A DNA stretch of 64,000 nt from CAVUAF01 sp963739375 (GTDB lineage: Bacteria; Acidobacteriota; Terriglobia; Terriglobales; Acidobacteriaceae), in assembly GCA_963739375.1 (NCBI GenBank), contig CAVUAF010000020.1:186001-250000 (forward strand). The letters are read 5' to 3'. This document shows positions 17,643-26,700 of the stretch, piece by piece. The number at the start of each line of letters is the position of its first letter. Positions within the stretch are counted from its first letter, which is position 1. The notes beneath the pieces were generated by a model. That model saw nothing but the letters and a program-made list of their open reading frames with translations. It did not search any database and was not told where the DNA came from. Position numbers and translations under genes: made by a program.

Positions 17643-17824
17643 GGTGCCCCAGACGAGCCGCCTTTGCTCGTCTGGGAGAGACTCAGAAGGGGTGCCCCCG
17701 ACGAGCCGCTTCTGCTCGTCTGGGAGAGACTCAGAAGGGGTGCCCCAGACGAGCCGTTCTTGCTCGTCTGGGAAAACTCAGAAGGGGTGCCCCAGACGAG
17801 CCGGTTTTGCTCGTCTGGGATGTA
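17643..17824. repeat. Four tandem ~48-base hairpin repeats (CAGACGAGC family)
   Basis: Four copies have left arms near 17648, 17696, 17744 and 17791, each roughly GGGGTGCCCCAGACGAGCCG, a 3-4-base variable loop ending in TTTG or TCTG, then GCTCGTCTGGG. Copies are joined by a short AGAGACTCAGAA-type linker. The 11-bp palindromic arms would form strong stem-loops. Copy 2 has one arm change (CCCCGACGAGC). In translation the family reads as TSKTGSSGAP or PDEQNRLVWG. I recognise it as a dispersed repeat in acidobacterial-type genomes; that recognition is from memory. It is the main content of the 833-base gap 17560-18392. Confidence 0.9.
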
Positions 17825-17843
17825 TCGGAGCACGGCTTGGTAG

Positions 17844-17863
17844 GTCAGGGCTTCAGCCCTGAC
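17844..17863. repeat. Perfect palindrome in the repeat-rich gap
   Basis: GTCAGGGCT-TC-AGCCCTGAC is a 9-bp stem with a 2-base loop. It is nested between GAGCACGG and CCGTGCT arms, so a longer cruciform is possible. It lies just downstream of the tandem hairpin array. Confidence 0.7.
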
Positions 17864-17903
17864 TCGCGAAGCGACCGTGCTGTACCGCTCCGCTTTCTTG
17901 ACT

Positions 17904-17972
17904 CGTCATCCTGAGCGAGCGCGAGGGACCTGAGCACAGCGAAGGAGACCGAGCGCGAGTCGAAGGATCTCT
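17904..17972. repeat. Dispersed 'HPERSEGS'-type repeat
   Basis: The stretch begins CGTCATCCTGAGCGAGCGC and ends GAGTCGAAGGATCT. It corresponds to a widespread intergenic repeat whose spurious translations read ...HPERSEGS... or ...DPSTRARSPSLCSGP.... Recognition is from memory. No gene lies here. Confidence 0.6.
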
Positions 17973-18036
17973 CCCCCGCCAACACCGCGGCGCCGCTCGC
18001 CCTTTCCGGTTGCGGACTGCGCCTGCGCCGGGTTTC

Positions 18037-18078
18037 GCCTCCCAGACGAGCAAAACCGGCTCGTCTGGGGCACCCCTG
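18037..18078. repeat. Inverted copy of the hairpin repeat
   Basis: CCCAGACGAGC (18041-18051), AAAACCG, GCTCGTCTGGG (18059-18069), then GCACCCC. The loop is the reverse complement of the other copies, so this copy is in opposite orientation and closes the repeat island. Confidence 0.85.
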
Positions 18079-18164
18079 CTTGGCACTAGGAATCGCCGAA
18101 CCCGGTCGCAGGACAAATTTATAACTTAAAGATTATGCCACTGATTCTAAACCCACTATAAGGC

Positions 18165-18194
18165 TTGACACCACTCGCGCCGGGCCCCTATCCT
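18165..18194 (+). promoter_or_regulatory. Candidate sigma-70 promoter with no annotated gene behind it
   Basis: TTGACA (18165-18170), an 18-base spacer and TATCCT (18189-18194). The downstream annotated gene is on the opposite strand and convergent, so a transcript would be noncoding or antisense. Confidence 0.35.
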
Positions 18195-18230
18195 GTAGTT
18201 TCCGCAGGCGCTTCAAGACGCCGCGGTTGG

Positions 18231-18288
18231 GCCCGTAAGTCCTTTGGATTGGATACTTTGCCCGTAACCCCTTTGGACCCAAAGACCT
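18231..18288 (+). repeat. Two tandem 29-base units in a gene-free stretch
   Basis: Two adjacent units begin GCCCGTAA and contain CCTTTGGA (18231-18259 and 18260-18288), with a degenerate third unit after them. They lie 37 bases downstream of a promoter-like sequence and are followed by a CCCCC-GGAG-GGGGG hairpin near 18345-18358. They might belong to a small noncoding transcript or to a dispersed repeat; there is no coding content. Confidence 0.45.
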
Positions 18289-18392
18289 GGCCGGATTGGC
18301 CCCATACCCCTTCCGCCTAGCTCTTTGAAAACAAACGATCGGCGTCCCCCGGAGGGGGGAGGGGGGCAGGGATCAGGCCGGGCGCTCCCGGA

Positions 18393-18764
18393 CTAGTTGG
18401 TGGCCTTGTCTTCTCGGGCGTGGACGAGGGCGTATTCAGTGAGGGCGTTGAGCTTTTCCAGGAAGGTGAGGGGGCTGCGGGGGCCGAGCACGTGGCTGCT
18501 CTTGGTCATCTGGCGCAGCACCTGCAGCGTGCGCTCGCCCTCCTCGGAATTCTGCGAGAAGGTCTGCATGAAGAACCACAGGAAATGGCGGGTCTGGTCG
18601 ACAGTGGACTTGAAGTCGCGTACGGCCTCGAGGTCCAGGTTCGGACCCCGCAGCTCACCCTGCTCCTCGTCCGCAGCCGAATCCATCAGGACCTGGTGCA
18701 GATCGCGCTGCAGCGAGCCGAGCTCTTCCATGATGCGCGACATGCGCTGCGAGAGTCCTTTCAT
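18393..18764 (-). CDS. Small helical protein of unknown function
   Basis: A 123-residue soluble protein starting MKGLSQRMSRIMEELGSLQRD. It is predicted to be largely alpha-helical, with a coiled-coil-like N-terminus (residues 5-25). It has no signal peptide, membrane segment or cysteine motif. The ATG at 18764 has GGAG eight bases upstream; a GTG nine bases earlier would sit too close to that site. No family is recognised. It is downstream of nothing obvious: a repeat island follows and a divergent-free 126-base gap separates it from the permease. Confidence 0.6.
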   Translation of the reverse strand: MKGLSQRMSRIMEELGSLQRDLHQVLMDSAADEEQGELRGPNLDLEAVRDFKSTVDQTRHFLWFFMQTFSQNSEEGERTLQVLRQMTKSSHVLGPRSPLTFLEKLNALTEYALVHAREDKATN

Positions 18765-18890
18765 TCGCCACACTCCGGTGGACGCTACGAGGTTCGCACG
18801 CGGCCGCGGCCGAGCGCAAATGACCGAGGTAATCTGGGGCGCTCGGCGCCATAACCGAAGTAACGAAGACTCTGCGAGTTGGTGCGCGAA

Positions 18891-20243
18891 CTAGGCCGAT
18901 TCCGAATCGGGAAGCGGCGGGGCGTGCCGGCGGGCCCACAGCCACGTGAGGATGGCGATGGCGGTGATGACCGCCAGCACCTCCGCCTCGGAGCGGCCCA
19001 TACGCGCCACCAGCGCCAGGGTGAAGAGCACCCCCAGGACCGCGAAGAGCGGCCCGCCGGGAAGGCGGAAGACGATGCGCTCGGGCTGGCGGCGGCGCAA
19101 CACGATCAGCGAGGCGCAGACCACGCCGTAGGTAAAGAGGCGGGCCACAGCGGAGAGCGTCAGGTTCCAGGTGAAGGTGCCAGCGGCGGCCAGTCCCCAC
19201 ATGGCGAGCGCGAATACCAGGATGGAAAAGTGCGGAGAGCGAAACCGCGGATGGATGGCGGCGAAGATGGGAGGAAACTCGCCGTGCTGGGCCAGCGCAA
19301 AGGTGAGGCGCGGGCCATTGAGCATCTGCGCGCTGAGGTAGCCGTAGAGCGCCACCAGGGCGGTGGCGGCAATGAAGGCGGCGCCGGCGTCGCCGAGAAA
19401 GACCTGCGCCGCCGCGGCCAAGGGCCGGTCGGCATGCGCGGCGTCGGCGAGGGTGTGGATCACGACGAACTGGGTCAAGGTGTAGAGGACGACGCAGGTC
19501 AGGAGGGCGGCGAAGAGAGCGAAGGGCGCGTCGCGGCGCGGATTGCGCGCTTCCCCGAGCGGCATCAGCGCGCCTTCGAAGCCACCGTAAGCGAAGACGA
19601 GCAGCAGCACCGCCTGCATCCAGCCTCCGATGCCGCCCGTCGGCGCCGCCTGCGTGACCACGGGATGGTGCCGCGCAATGTAAAGCAATCCCATGGCCAG
19701 CAGACCGGCCATGGGCAGCAGCTTGGCCCAGGTAAAGAGATTGCTCATCCGGGTGCCGGAGGCGACGCCGCGATAGTTCACCAGCGCCACCACGCCGATG
19801 ACGAGAGCGAGGATGGCGACGCGGGCGCCGCGCGCCGTGGCGGCCGGCCAGAACTGGCCGAGGTAGGTGACCAGCAAATTGGCATTCGCGGCGGAAGCGG
19901 TGAGGCGCACCAGCCAGGCGAGCCACCCGACCAGAATGGCGATGAAGCGTCCGAAGGCCGCGTGCGCGTACAGGTAAGGTCCGCCGGCGCCGCTGAACTG
20001 CGAGGAAACTTCCGCGAAACATCCAATCACCACCGCCATGGGGAGCGCCGCGAGCAAGAAGACCAGGGGGCTCTGTGTGCCAACCAGGCCGGCGATCACG
20101 GCGGGCAGGCCGAAGATGGCGCTGCCGATGATCGAGTTGACCACCAGGGCGGCGAGGCTCCAGCGGCCGATGACGCGCACCAGTTGCGGCTGTCCGGGGT
20201 TGCCCACGCCGCGTTTGTAGCACGAGCGGCGGCTGCGGGTCAC
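18891..20243 (-). CDS. APC-superfamily amino acid permease
   Basis: A 450-residue integral membrane transporter with about 12-13 hydrophobic segments. The signature APC helix 1 is SLAALVVNSIIGSAIFGLPAVIAG, containing the GSAIFG unwound substrate-binding segment. Further motifs are GGPYLYAHAAFG and FAYGGFEGALMPLGEARNPRRD (helix 6 region). It probably imports an amino acid by proton symport; the substrate is not predictable. The GTG start at 20243 has no strong ribosome binding site, and a second GTG at 20207 is possible. It lies 19 bases after the UXS gene and may be co-transcribed. Confidence 0.88.
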   Translation of the reverse strand: MTRSRRSCYKRGVGNPGQPQLVRVIGRWSLAALVVNSIIGSAIFGLPAVIAGLVGTQSPLVFLLAALPMAVVIGCFAEVSSQFSGAGGPYLYAHAAFGRFIAILVGWLAWLVRLTASAANANLLVTYLGQFWPAATARGARVAILALVIGVVALVNYRGVASGTRMSNLFTWAKLLPMAGLLAMGLLYIARHHPVVTQAAPTGGIGGWMQAVLLLVFAYGGFEGALMPLGEARNPRRDAPFALFAALLTCVVLYTLTQFVVIHTLADAAHADRPLAAAAQVFLGDAGAAFIAATALVALYGYLSAQMLNGPRLTFALAQHGEFPPIFAAIHPRFRSPHFSILVFALAMWGLAAAGTFTWNLTLSAVARLFTYGVVCASLIVLRRRQPERIVFRLPGGPLFAVLGVLFTLALVARMGRSEAEVLAVITAIAILTWLWARRHAPPLPDSESA

Positions 20244-20262
20244 GAACCGCCGGGCTATCTTC

Positions 20263-21216
20263 TCAAGACGCCGAACCGGCCGCGTCGGCGGCGGAGGCGG
20301 TGCGGAAGTAGTCGAGCGAAAGTCTCAAGCCGCTGGCGAGATCAATGCGCGGCTCCCAGCCCAGCAGGGTGCGGGCGCGGGTGATGTCGGGCCGGCGCTG
20401 TTTGGGATCGTCCGGCGGCAGCGGCGCGTAGCCGATGCGGCTGGCGGAGCCGGTGAGCGCCAGCACCTGCTGCGCGCATTCGAGGATGGTGAACTCGGTG
20501 GGGTTGCCGACGTTGACCGGGAAGTGCTCGTCGCTGCGCGCCAGGCGCAGGATGCCGTCAATTTCGTCGCTGACGTAGCAGAAGCTGCGGGTCTGCGCGC
20601 CGTCGCCGTAGACGGTGAGGTCTTCACCGCGCAGCGCCTGCTTCATGAAGTTGGGGATGACGCGGCCGTCGTTGAGCTGCATGCGCGGGCCATAGGTGTT
20701 GAAGATGCGGACGATGCGGGTGTCCACCTGGTGATAGCGGTGGAACGCCATGGTGGCGGCCTCGGCGAAGCGCTTCGATTCGTCGTACACCGAGCGCGGC
20801 CCGATGGGATTCACGTTCCCCCAGTAGCTCTCCGGCTGCGGGTGCTGCAGTGGGTCGCCGTAGCATTCGGAGGTGGAAGCCAGCAGGAACTTCGCCCCGT
20901 AGCGGCGGGCGACTTCCAGCGCATTGAAGGTGCCGTAGGAACCGGCCTGCAGGGTCGCAATGCCGTGCACCATGTAGTCGACGGGGCTGGCGGGCGAGGC
21001 GAGATGAAAAACGTAGTCGACGGGACCGGCGTCGAAGGGCCGGCTGACGTCGGCCTCCAGCAGCTGGAAGCGCGGCTCGTGGTGGAGGTGGGCGAGGTTG
21101 GCGGGGCGGCCGGTGACGAAGTTGTCCACCGCCACCACGCTGTCGCCGGCGGCCAGCAGCGCATCGCAAAGATGCGAGCCCAGGAACCCGGCGCCGCCCG
21201 TGACCAGTGCCCGCAC
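20263..21216 (-). CDS. UDP-glucuronate decarboxylase / UDP-xylose synthase (extended SDR)
   Basis: A 317-residue extended short-chain dehydrogenase. It has the NAD-binding motif VTGGAGFLGSHL, the catalytic YDESK (YxxxK) with upstream TSECYGD, and the substrate loop NPIGPRSVYDESKRFAE typical of UDP-glucuronate decarboxylases. It would convert UDP-GlcA, made by the adjacent dehydrogenase, into UDP-xylose. The GTG start follows the ugd stop by two bases and has AGGAG upstream, so the two are coupled. The related dTDP-glucose dehydratases differ in this loop. Confidence 0.85.
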   Translation of the reverse strand: MRALVTGGAGFLGSHLCDALLAAGDSVVAVDNFVTGRPANLAHLHHEPRFQLLEADVSRPFDAGPVDYVFHLASPASPVDYMVHGIATLQAGSYGTFNALEVARRYGAKFLLASTSECYGDPLQHPQPESYWGNVNPIGPRSVYDESKRFAEAATMAFHRYHQVDTRIVRIFNTYGPRMQLNDGRVIPNFMKQALRGEDLTVYGDGAQTRSFCYVSDEIDGILRLARSDEHFPVNVGNPTEFTILECAQQVLALTGSASRIGYAPLPPDDPKQRRPDITRARTLLGWEPRIDLASGLRLSLDYFRTASAADAAGSAS

Positions 21217-21218
21217 CG

Positions 21219-22628
21219 CTACTCCTTCCCCGCCATCGGCGACGTGGCCGCACGCGCGCGCGCCGCCAGGCTGGGCCGCCCCACGCTGATGTAGGTGAGG
21301 CCATGCTCCGCCATCACCGCCGGGGCGTAGAGGTTGCGGCCGTCGAGCACGATGGGATACTTCAGCGCCGCGCCCAGCCGCTCCAGGTCGAGGTTTGCGA
21401 ACTCGTCCCAATCGGTGAGGATGAGGAGGGCGTCGGCGCCCTGCGCGGCGGCATAGGCATCGCCGGCAAAGTGCACGCCGTCCTTGGGCAGCACGGCGCG
21501 GGCGCGCTCCATGGCGGCAGGATCGAAGGCCGCGACCTCGCAACCTTCGCGCAGCAGCGTCTGCACCAGGTCGAGGGCCGGCGATTCGCGGATATCGTCG
21601 GTGCCGCCCTTGAAGGCGAGCCCCAGCACCGCCAGCCGCTTGCCTTTCAGGGTCCACAGCGTTTTGCGCACCTTGCGCAGGAAAACGTGGCGCTGCTCGT
21701 CGTTGATGCGGGTGACTTCCTCGAGCAGGCGGAAGTCATAGCCGCAGTCGCGGGCGACAGCGTGGAAGGCCTTGACGTCCTTGGGAAAACACGAGCCGCC
21801 GTAACCGATGCCGGGACGCAGGAAGCGCGCCCCGATACGCGCATCGAGGCCGATGCCGCGGCGCACCTGCTCGACGTCGGCACCCACCGCCTCGCAGATG
21901 TTGGCCACCGCGTTGATGAAGGAAATCTTCAGCGCCAGGAAGGCGTTCGAGGCGTGCTTGATGATCTCGGCGCTCTTGCTGCTGGTCAGCAATAGCGTCG
22001 CGGGCACCGCCCGGGTAGCCGTGGCGGGAGGCAGGGCGTCGGGACGACGGTAGTACTCGCCGCTGGTCAGCGGCGCGTAGACGCCGCACAGGGTGGCCGC
22101 GGCGCGCTCGCTGTCGGCGCCCACGACAATGCGGTCGGGATACAGGAAGTCCATCACCGCGCTGCCTTCGCGCAGGAATTCGGGGTTGGAGGCGACGTCG
22201 AAATCCACCGGCGCCGGCACATTCAACTGCACCACCCGGCGGATCCATTCGCAGGTGTAGACCGGGACCGTGCTCTTCTCCACCACCACGGTGTAGCCGG
22301 CGAGGCTTTGGCCGATCTCGCGGGAGACGGATTCGACGTAGGAGAGGTCGGCTTCGCCACTCTCGGCCGCGGGCGTGCCCACGGCGATGAAGACCACCTG
22401 GCTGCCCGCCACCGCTTCCGCCAGCGAGCCGGCAAAGCGCAGGCGGTGGCCGCGATGCCGGGCCAGCAGCTCCGGCAGATGGGCTTCGTGGATGGGCACT
22501 TCACCGCGCACCAGCGCCGCGACCTTGGCCGCATCGTTGTCGATGCAAACGACCTCGTGCCCCAGCTCCGCCAGACACGCTGAAGTGACCAGTCCGACGT
22601 ATCCTGATCCCACGACCGCAATTCTCAT
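21219..22628 (-). CDS. ugd: UDP-glucose 6-dehydrogenase
   Basis: A 469-residue enzyme oxidising UDP-glucose to UDP-glucuronate with two NAD+. The N-terminal Rossmann motif is VVGSGYVGLVTSACLAELGH. The active-site Cys is in GIGYGGSCFPKD (~residue 278), with KHASNAFLALKISFIN upstream and FKGGTDDIRESPAL in the C-terminal domain. It is full length. It is divergent from the NusG-like gene and co-directional with UXS, so UDP-GlcA and UDP-Xyl supply precedes the exopolysaccharide locus. Confidence 0.96.
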   Translation of the reverse strand: MRIAVVGSGYVGLVTSACLAELGHEVVCIDNDAAKVAALVRGEVPIHEAHLPELLARHRGHRLRFAGSLAEAVAGSQVVFIAVGTPAAESGEADLSYVESVSREIGQSLAGYTVVVEKSTVPVYTCEWIRRVVQLNVPAPVDFDVASNPEFLREGSAVMDFLYPDRIVVGADSERAAATLCGVYAPLTSGEYYRRPDALPPATATRAVPATLLLTSSKSAEIIKHASNAFLALKISFINAVANICEAVGADVEQVRRGIGLDARIGARFLRPGIGYGGSCFPKDVKAFHAVARDCGYDFRLLEEVTRINDEQRHVFLRKVRKTLWTLKGKRLAVLGLAFKGGTDDIRESPALDLVQTLLREGCEVAAFDPAAMERARAVLPKDGVHFAGDAYAAAQGADALLILTDWDEFANLDLERLGAALKYPIVLDGRNLYAPAVMAEHGLTYISVGRPSLAARARAATSPMAGKE

Positions 22629-22796
22629 GCGCTGGCTCTCATCGGCAGCCGCCGCGGCCGGAACCGCGACGAGCGTTTTAGTTTACACCGGCAACTGCGG
22701 GGCCTCGGCGATTGCCGCATACAGGCGTCCGGCGGCTGCTTTGCCGGTGACGACAAAGCCAATTCCTGCTATAACTTTGGATTCCCGAGCACTGGC

Positions 22797-22811
22797 TGGT
22801 CGAGGTGTTGC
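22797..22811 (+). promoter_or_regulatory. Candidate sigma-54 (-24/-12) promoter
   Basis: TGGTCGAGGTGTTGC has the TGG...TTGC arrangement with the GG and GC dinucleotides 12 bases apart. It lies ~360 bases upstream of the antiterminator gene. The -24 element departs from consensus (TGGCAC), so support is weak. Confidence 0.3.
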
Positions 22812-23063
22812 CCAAGAGCCTGAAACGGGGGCCGGTGGGACCTGCCGACGGGCCGACTTTCCTTGTGTCTTCTCGTGCGGATGGAGACTTCCTGGACCGC
22901 GAGCACAAGGCCTCGGGGTGCGACGCTCAATCTGATGTTCAACTATTGCTGAATTAGTAAATTGCGAATCAGTTCGGTTCGGGCCGAGTCATTTGTGCGC
23001 CGCCGGGGTTTGGCAACGACGAGAGCCACCGGCAGTCGTGGCGTGCGGCGCGCGGTGCGAAAA

Positions 23064-23101
23064 GTCTACGGTGAAACTTTTGGTTTCGCCTGTAAGTAGA
23101 C
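23064..23101 (+). promoter_or_regulatory. Structured leader upstream of the antiterminator gene
   Basis: A two-stem hairpin: GTCTAC pairs with GTAGAC (outer), and GGTGAAAC pairs with GTTTCGCC (inner, one G-U), with loop TTTTG. A second hairpin follows (CGCCC...GGGCG, ~23128-23148) that repeats the strand CCTGTAAGT seen in the first. The rest of the 539-base gap 22629-23167 holds the divergent promoters and shows no convincing gene; a 60-codon open stretch at ~22770-22958 lacks a good start. Confidence 0.45.
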
Positions 23102-23167
23102 GGATAATAAAAGGTTAGGTCACAAACGCCCTGTAAGTGACGGGGCGAAGCTGTATCCCGGGGGTGG

Positions 23168-23713
23168 GTGGTGAAGCGGGTGGCCACGGCAGCACGGGTC
23201 GAGCCGGTAACGGGGCTCGCGGCGCTGCACTGGTATGCCGCCTACACCTGCCCGCGGCACGAGAAGAAGGTGTACGAGCAACTGGAGCGGCGGCAGGTGG
23301 AGGCCTTCCTCCCGCTCTACGAGGCGGTGCATCGCTGGAAGGACCGCCGGGCGCGGGTGGAGCTGCCGCTGTTTCCCGGCTACATTTTTGTGCGGATTGC
23401 GCTGGCGGAACGGCTGCGAGTGCTGGAGGTGCCGAGCGTAGTGCGTCTCGTCGCCTTCAACGGACAGCCGGCCCCGCTGCCGGAACGCGAGATTGACACC
23501 CTGCGGCAGGGGCTGAGCCCGCAACTGAAGCCGGCGCCACATCCATATCTCACGGTGGGCCGGCGGGTGCGGGTGAAGCGCGGCCCCATGGCCGGCCTGG
23601 AAGGCATCGTCAAGCGGCGCCGCGACACGTTCCGCCTGGTGCTTTCGATTGACCTCATCATGCGCTCGATCTCGGTGGAGCTGGATGCCGCCGACGTCGA
23701 GCCGATCCGGTAA
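23168..23713 (+). CDS. NusG-family transcription antiterminator (RfaH/UpxY-like)
   Basis: A 181-residue protein. The NGN domain is WYAAYTCPRHEKKVYEQLERRQVEAFLPLY...ELPLFPGYIFVRI (residues ~20-110). The C-terminal KOW motif is VGRRVRVKRGPMAGLEGIVKRRRDTFRLVL. Specialised NusG paralogues at the head of polysaccharide operons let RNA polymerase read through long clusters. Its position as first gene of the locus, behind a long structured leader, fits that role. It starts at GTG 23168 or the adjacent GTG 23171 behind a G-rich site. Confidence 0.9.
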   Translation: MVKRVATAARVEPVTGLAALHWYAAYTCPRHEKKVYEQLERRQVEAFLPLYEAVHRWKDRRARVELPLFPGYIFVRIALAERLRVLEVPSVVRLVAFNGQPAPLPEREIDTLRQGLSPQLKPAPHPYLTVGRRVRVKRGPMAGLEGIVKRRRDTFRLVLSIDLIMRSISVELDAADVEPIR

Positions 23714-23744
23714 CCCCAGAAACACGGCAATGCGGAGAGGCAGT

Positions 23745-26700
23745 ATGCGTATTTATTGCGATGTGAATCTGCTCATGCGCACGGCGCGCCGGCTGGCGTG
23801 CCTGGCGCTGCTGGTGGCCTGCGCTTCCCTGTGGGCGCAGGACGACAAGGTGTACGGCACGCGCGACCGCTCGCAGGCGGAGAAGGAAGCCGACCGGCTG
23901 GCGACGCTGGCGCCGGAGCGGGTGATCGAGATCCTCGCCCGCGAGCCCGGGCTGCTGCTGCAGGTGAAGCGCGACCTGGTGCGCCTGGTGTACAGCGAGG
24001 GGCGCATTCTCGACGCCGACGAGTTCACCGACGAAGCGCTCTTCCGGCTGATCCGCGAAAACGTCAACGTGCGGGCCATCGCCACGCGGGAGATCGAGAA
24101 CCGCAACTACATCCGGCCCAAGCCGACGCGCGAGGAGATCGAGCGCGAACGCCGCCTGCGCGAGGTGTACGGCGTGCCCACCGAACCCGCGCAGCCGGGA
24201 GCGGGCGCCACCGCCGAGACTGCGGCCGGCGCGCAGCGCACCAAGAACCAGGAAGAGGACTATTGGCGGCGGCATGAGCGCGACGCGGAGAATCCGCGCG
24301 TCCTGCCGCTGCCGCCGCGCACCGAGCAACAGAACGCGCCGCCGCGCGAGCAGCGGCCCGTCTCTCCCACCGACCGCACCCGGGAACTGAACCGCGCCGA
24401 ACTGGAAGCGCAGAACCCATTCGAGCTGATGACGCCGGACCAGAGCCGCATGGCGCGCGTCAGCCCCAGCGAGATGGGGGACGTGATCAGCGCCGCGGCC
24501 GCACGCGCCGGCGCCGGCGGGCAGCTCGATGGCATGCTCAGCGACGCCGACATGGGCCAAATGCGTCCCCGCGTACCCAGCGGCGGACTGAACGCGCCCA
24601 CGACGCAGCTCCCCTCGCGCGACACCACCAGCCCGCGCGACCTCTCCCGCCGCGGCACGTCCGAGACCGAAGCGCGCCTCGACCGCCGCGGCTACGAGTA
24701 TCCGCGGGCCACCACCGAAGCTGCGCCCGACATCCATCCCAATCCCCTGCTGCGGCACAAGCCGAACCCGTATGCCGATGTGCCCGCGCTTTACGATCTC
24801 TACACGCAGCAGGCGCGGCGCCAGCCGGCCATGGAGCGCTTCGGCGTGAACGTCTTCGTGGAGGGCACCGGCAACTACGACGACCTGCCGATGGACATGC
24901 CGGTAGGGCCGGAATACGTGCTCGGGCCCGGCGACATGGTGAACATCGAAATCTCGGGCAGCGTGCCGCAGCGGGTGCAGCGCACGGTGGACCGCGAAGG
25001 CCGCGTGGCCCTGCCGGAAGTCGGCACGGTGCTGGTGGCAGGACGCAGCCTCGGCGACGTGCAGCACGCGGTGCAGGCGGCGCTGCGCACGCAGTTCCGC
25101 GACGCCAATGCCGACGTTTCCCTGGCCCGTCTGCGCACCGTGCGGGTGTACGTGGTGGGCGACGTGGTGCATCCCGGGCCCTATGACATCAGCGCACTCT
25201 CCACGCCGCTGGCCGCCATCTTTGCCGCCGGCGGCGTGACCGCCAAGGGCTCGATGCGCAACATCGTGCACAAACGCGGCGAGCGCATCCTCGAAAGCTT
25301 CGATGCCTACGACGTGCTGCTCCGCGGGGCCCGCGCCGACATCCGGCCGCTGGGGCCCGGCGACACCATCCTGGTGCAGCCCATCGGGCCACAAGTGACG
25401 GTGGAAGGCATGGTGCGGCGGCCCGCGATTTATGAAATCGGCGGCGAGAAGACCCTGGCGGAAGTGCTGGAGCTCGCCGGCGGCGTCATGTCCACGGGCA
25501 CGCTGCGGCACCTCTCGGTGGAACGGCTGGTGGCGCACGAGGGGCGCGTGATGCAGCCCATCGACATCCCGGAAACCAACAACGATGCCGCGGTCAACAA
25601 GATCCTGAACGACTTCAAGGTGCAGGATGGCGACCGCATCCGCGTCGCCGCCATCGTCCCCTACACCGCGAAGACGCTCTACGTGGACGGGCATGTCTTC
25701 CTGCCCAACAAGTACGCCTTCAAGGACGGGATGAAGGTGAGCGACGTCATCAAGCCGGCCGACCTGCTGCCCGAGCCGTACTACAGTCACGCGGAGATCA
25801 TCCGGCTGAACCCGCCGAACTTCGCGCCGCAGGTGATCTCGTTCAACCTGGGCGAGGCGCTGGCGCACCGCGACGCCGACCTGCCGCTGCAGCCGTTTGA
25901 CACCATCCGCGTCTTCGGCCGCTTCGACTTCGAAGACCCGCCGGTGGTCAGCGTCACCGGCGAGGTGCGCGATCCGGGCGACCACCGCACCAACGGCGTG
26001 ACCCACGTCAGCGACGCGGTGTACCTGGCCGGCGGCCTGACCACGGAAGCGGCGCCCGACGATGTGCAGGTCGTCCGCAAAATCGAAAACAACCACATCA
26101 AGATCATCAGCGTGAACCTGCGCAAGGCGCTGGCCGGTGATCCGGTGGAGAACGTGGTGCTGCAGCCGATGGACCGCGTCATCGTTCACCGGGACCTGGC
26201 GAAGACGGACCCGGCCAAGGTGGTAATCCAGGGAGAAGTAGGCACGCCCGGCCCGTACCCGCTGAGCGCCGGCATGACGGCGTCGCAACTGGTGCAACTG
26301 GCGGGGGGGTTGAAGCGCGGCGCCGACACCGAGAGCGCCGACCTGACGCGGTTTGAGACCCGGCAGGGACAAAAGCTGCAGGGTGAGCAGCAGACGGTCG
26401 AGCTGGCCAAGGCGATGGCCGGCGACGCTGCGGCCGACGTCCCGCTGCGCGACGGCGACGTGCTCAGCGTCCGGCAGCTCACCGGCTGGCAGGACCGCGG
26501 AGCTTTCATCACGGTGCAAGGCGAGGTCCTGCATCCGACCGGCTACGGCATCCGCGAGGGCGAACGGCTCAGCTCGATCCTGAAGCGGGCCGGCGGCTTC
26601 CGCGCGGGCGCCTATCCGTACGGCGCGGTGCTGGTGCGCGAGCAGGTGCGGGACTTGGAGGAGCGCAGCCGCATCGAGCTCATCCGCCGGGTGCAGGCCC

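Noticed and set aside
17643..17824. CRISPR array
   Set aside because: The repeats are near-perfect hairpins with only ~12-base linkers that are themselves repeated; there are no unique spacers, leader or cas genes.
22770..22958. Small gene in the divergent gap before the antiterminator
   Set aside because: The frame has no ATG and no ribosome binding site. It may be coincidental; the leader and promoter better explain the region.
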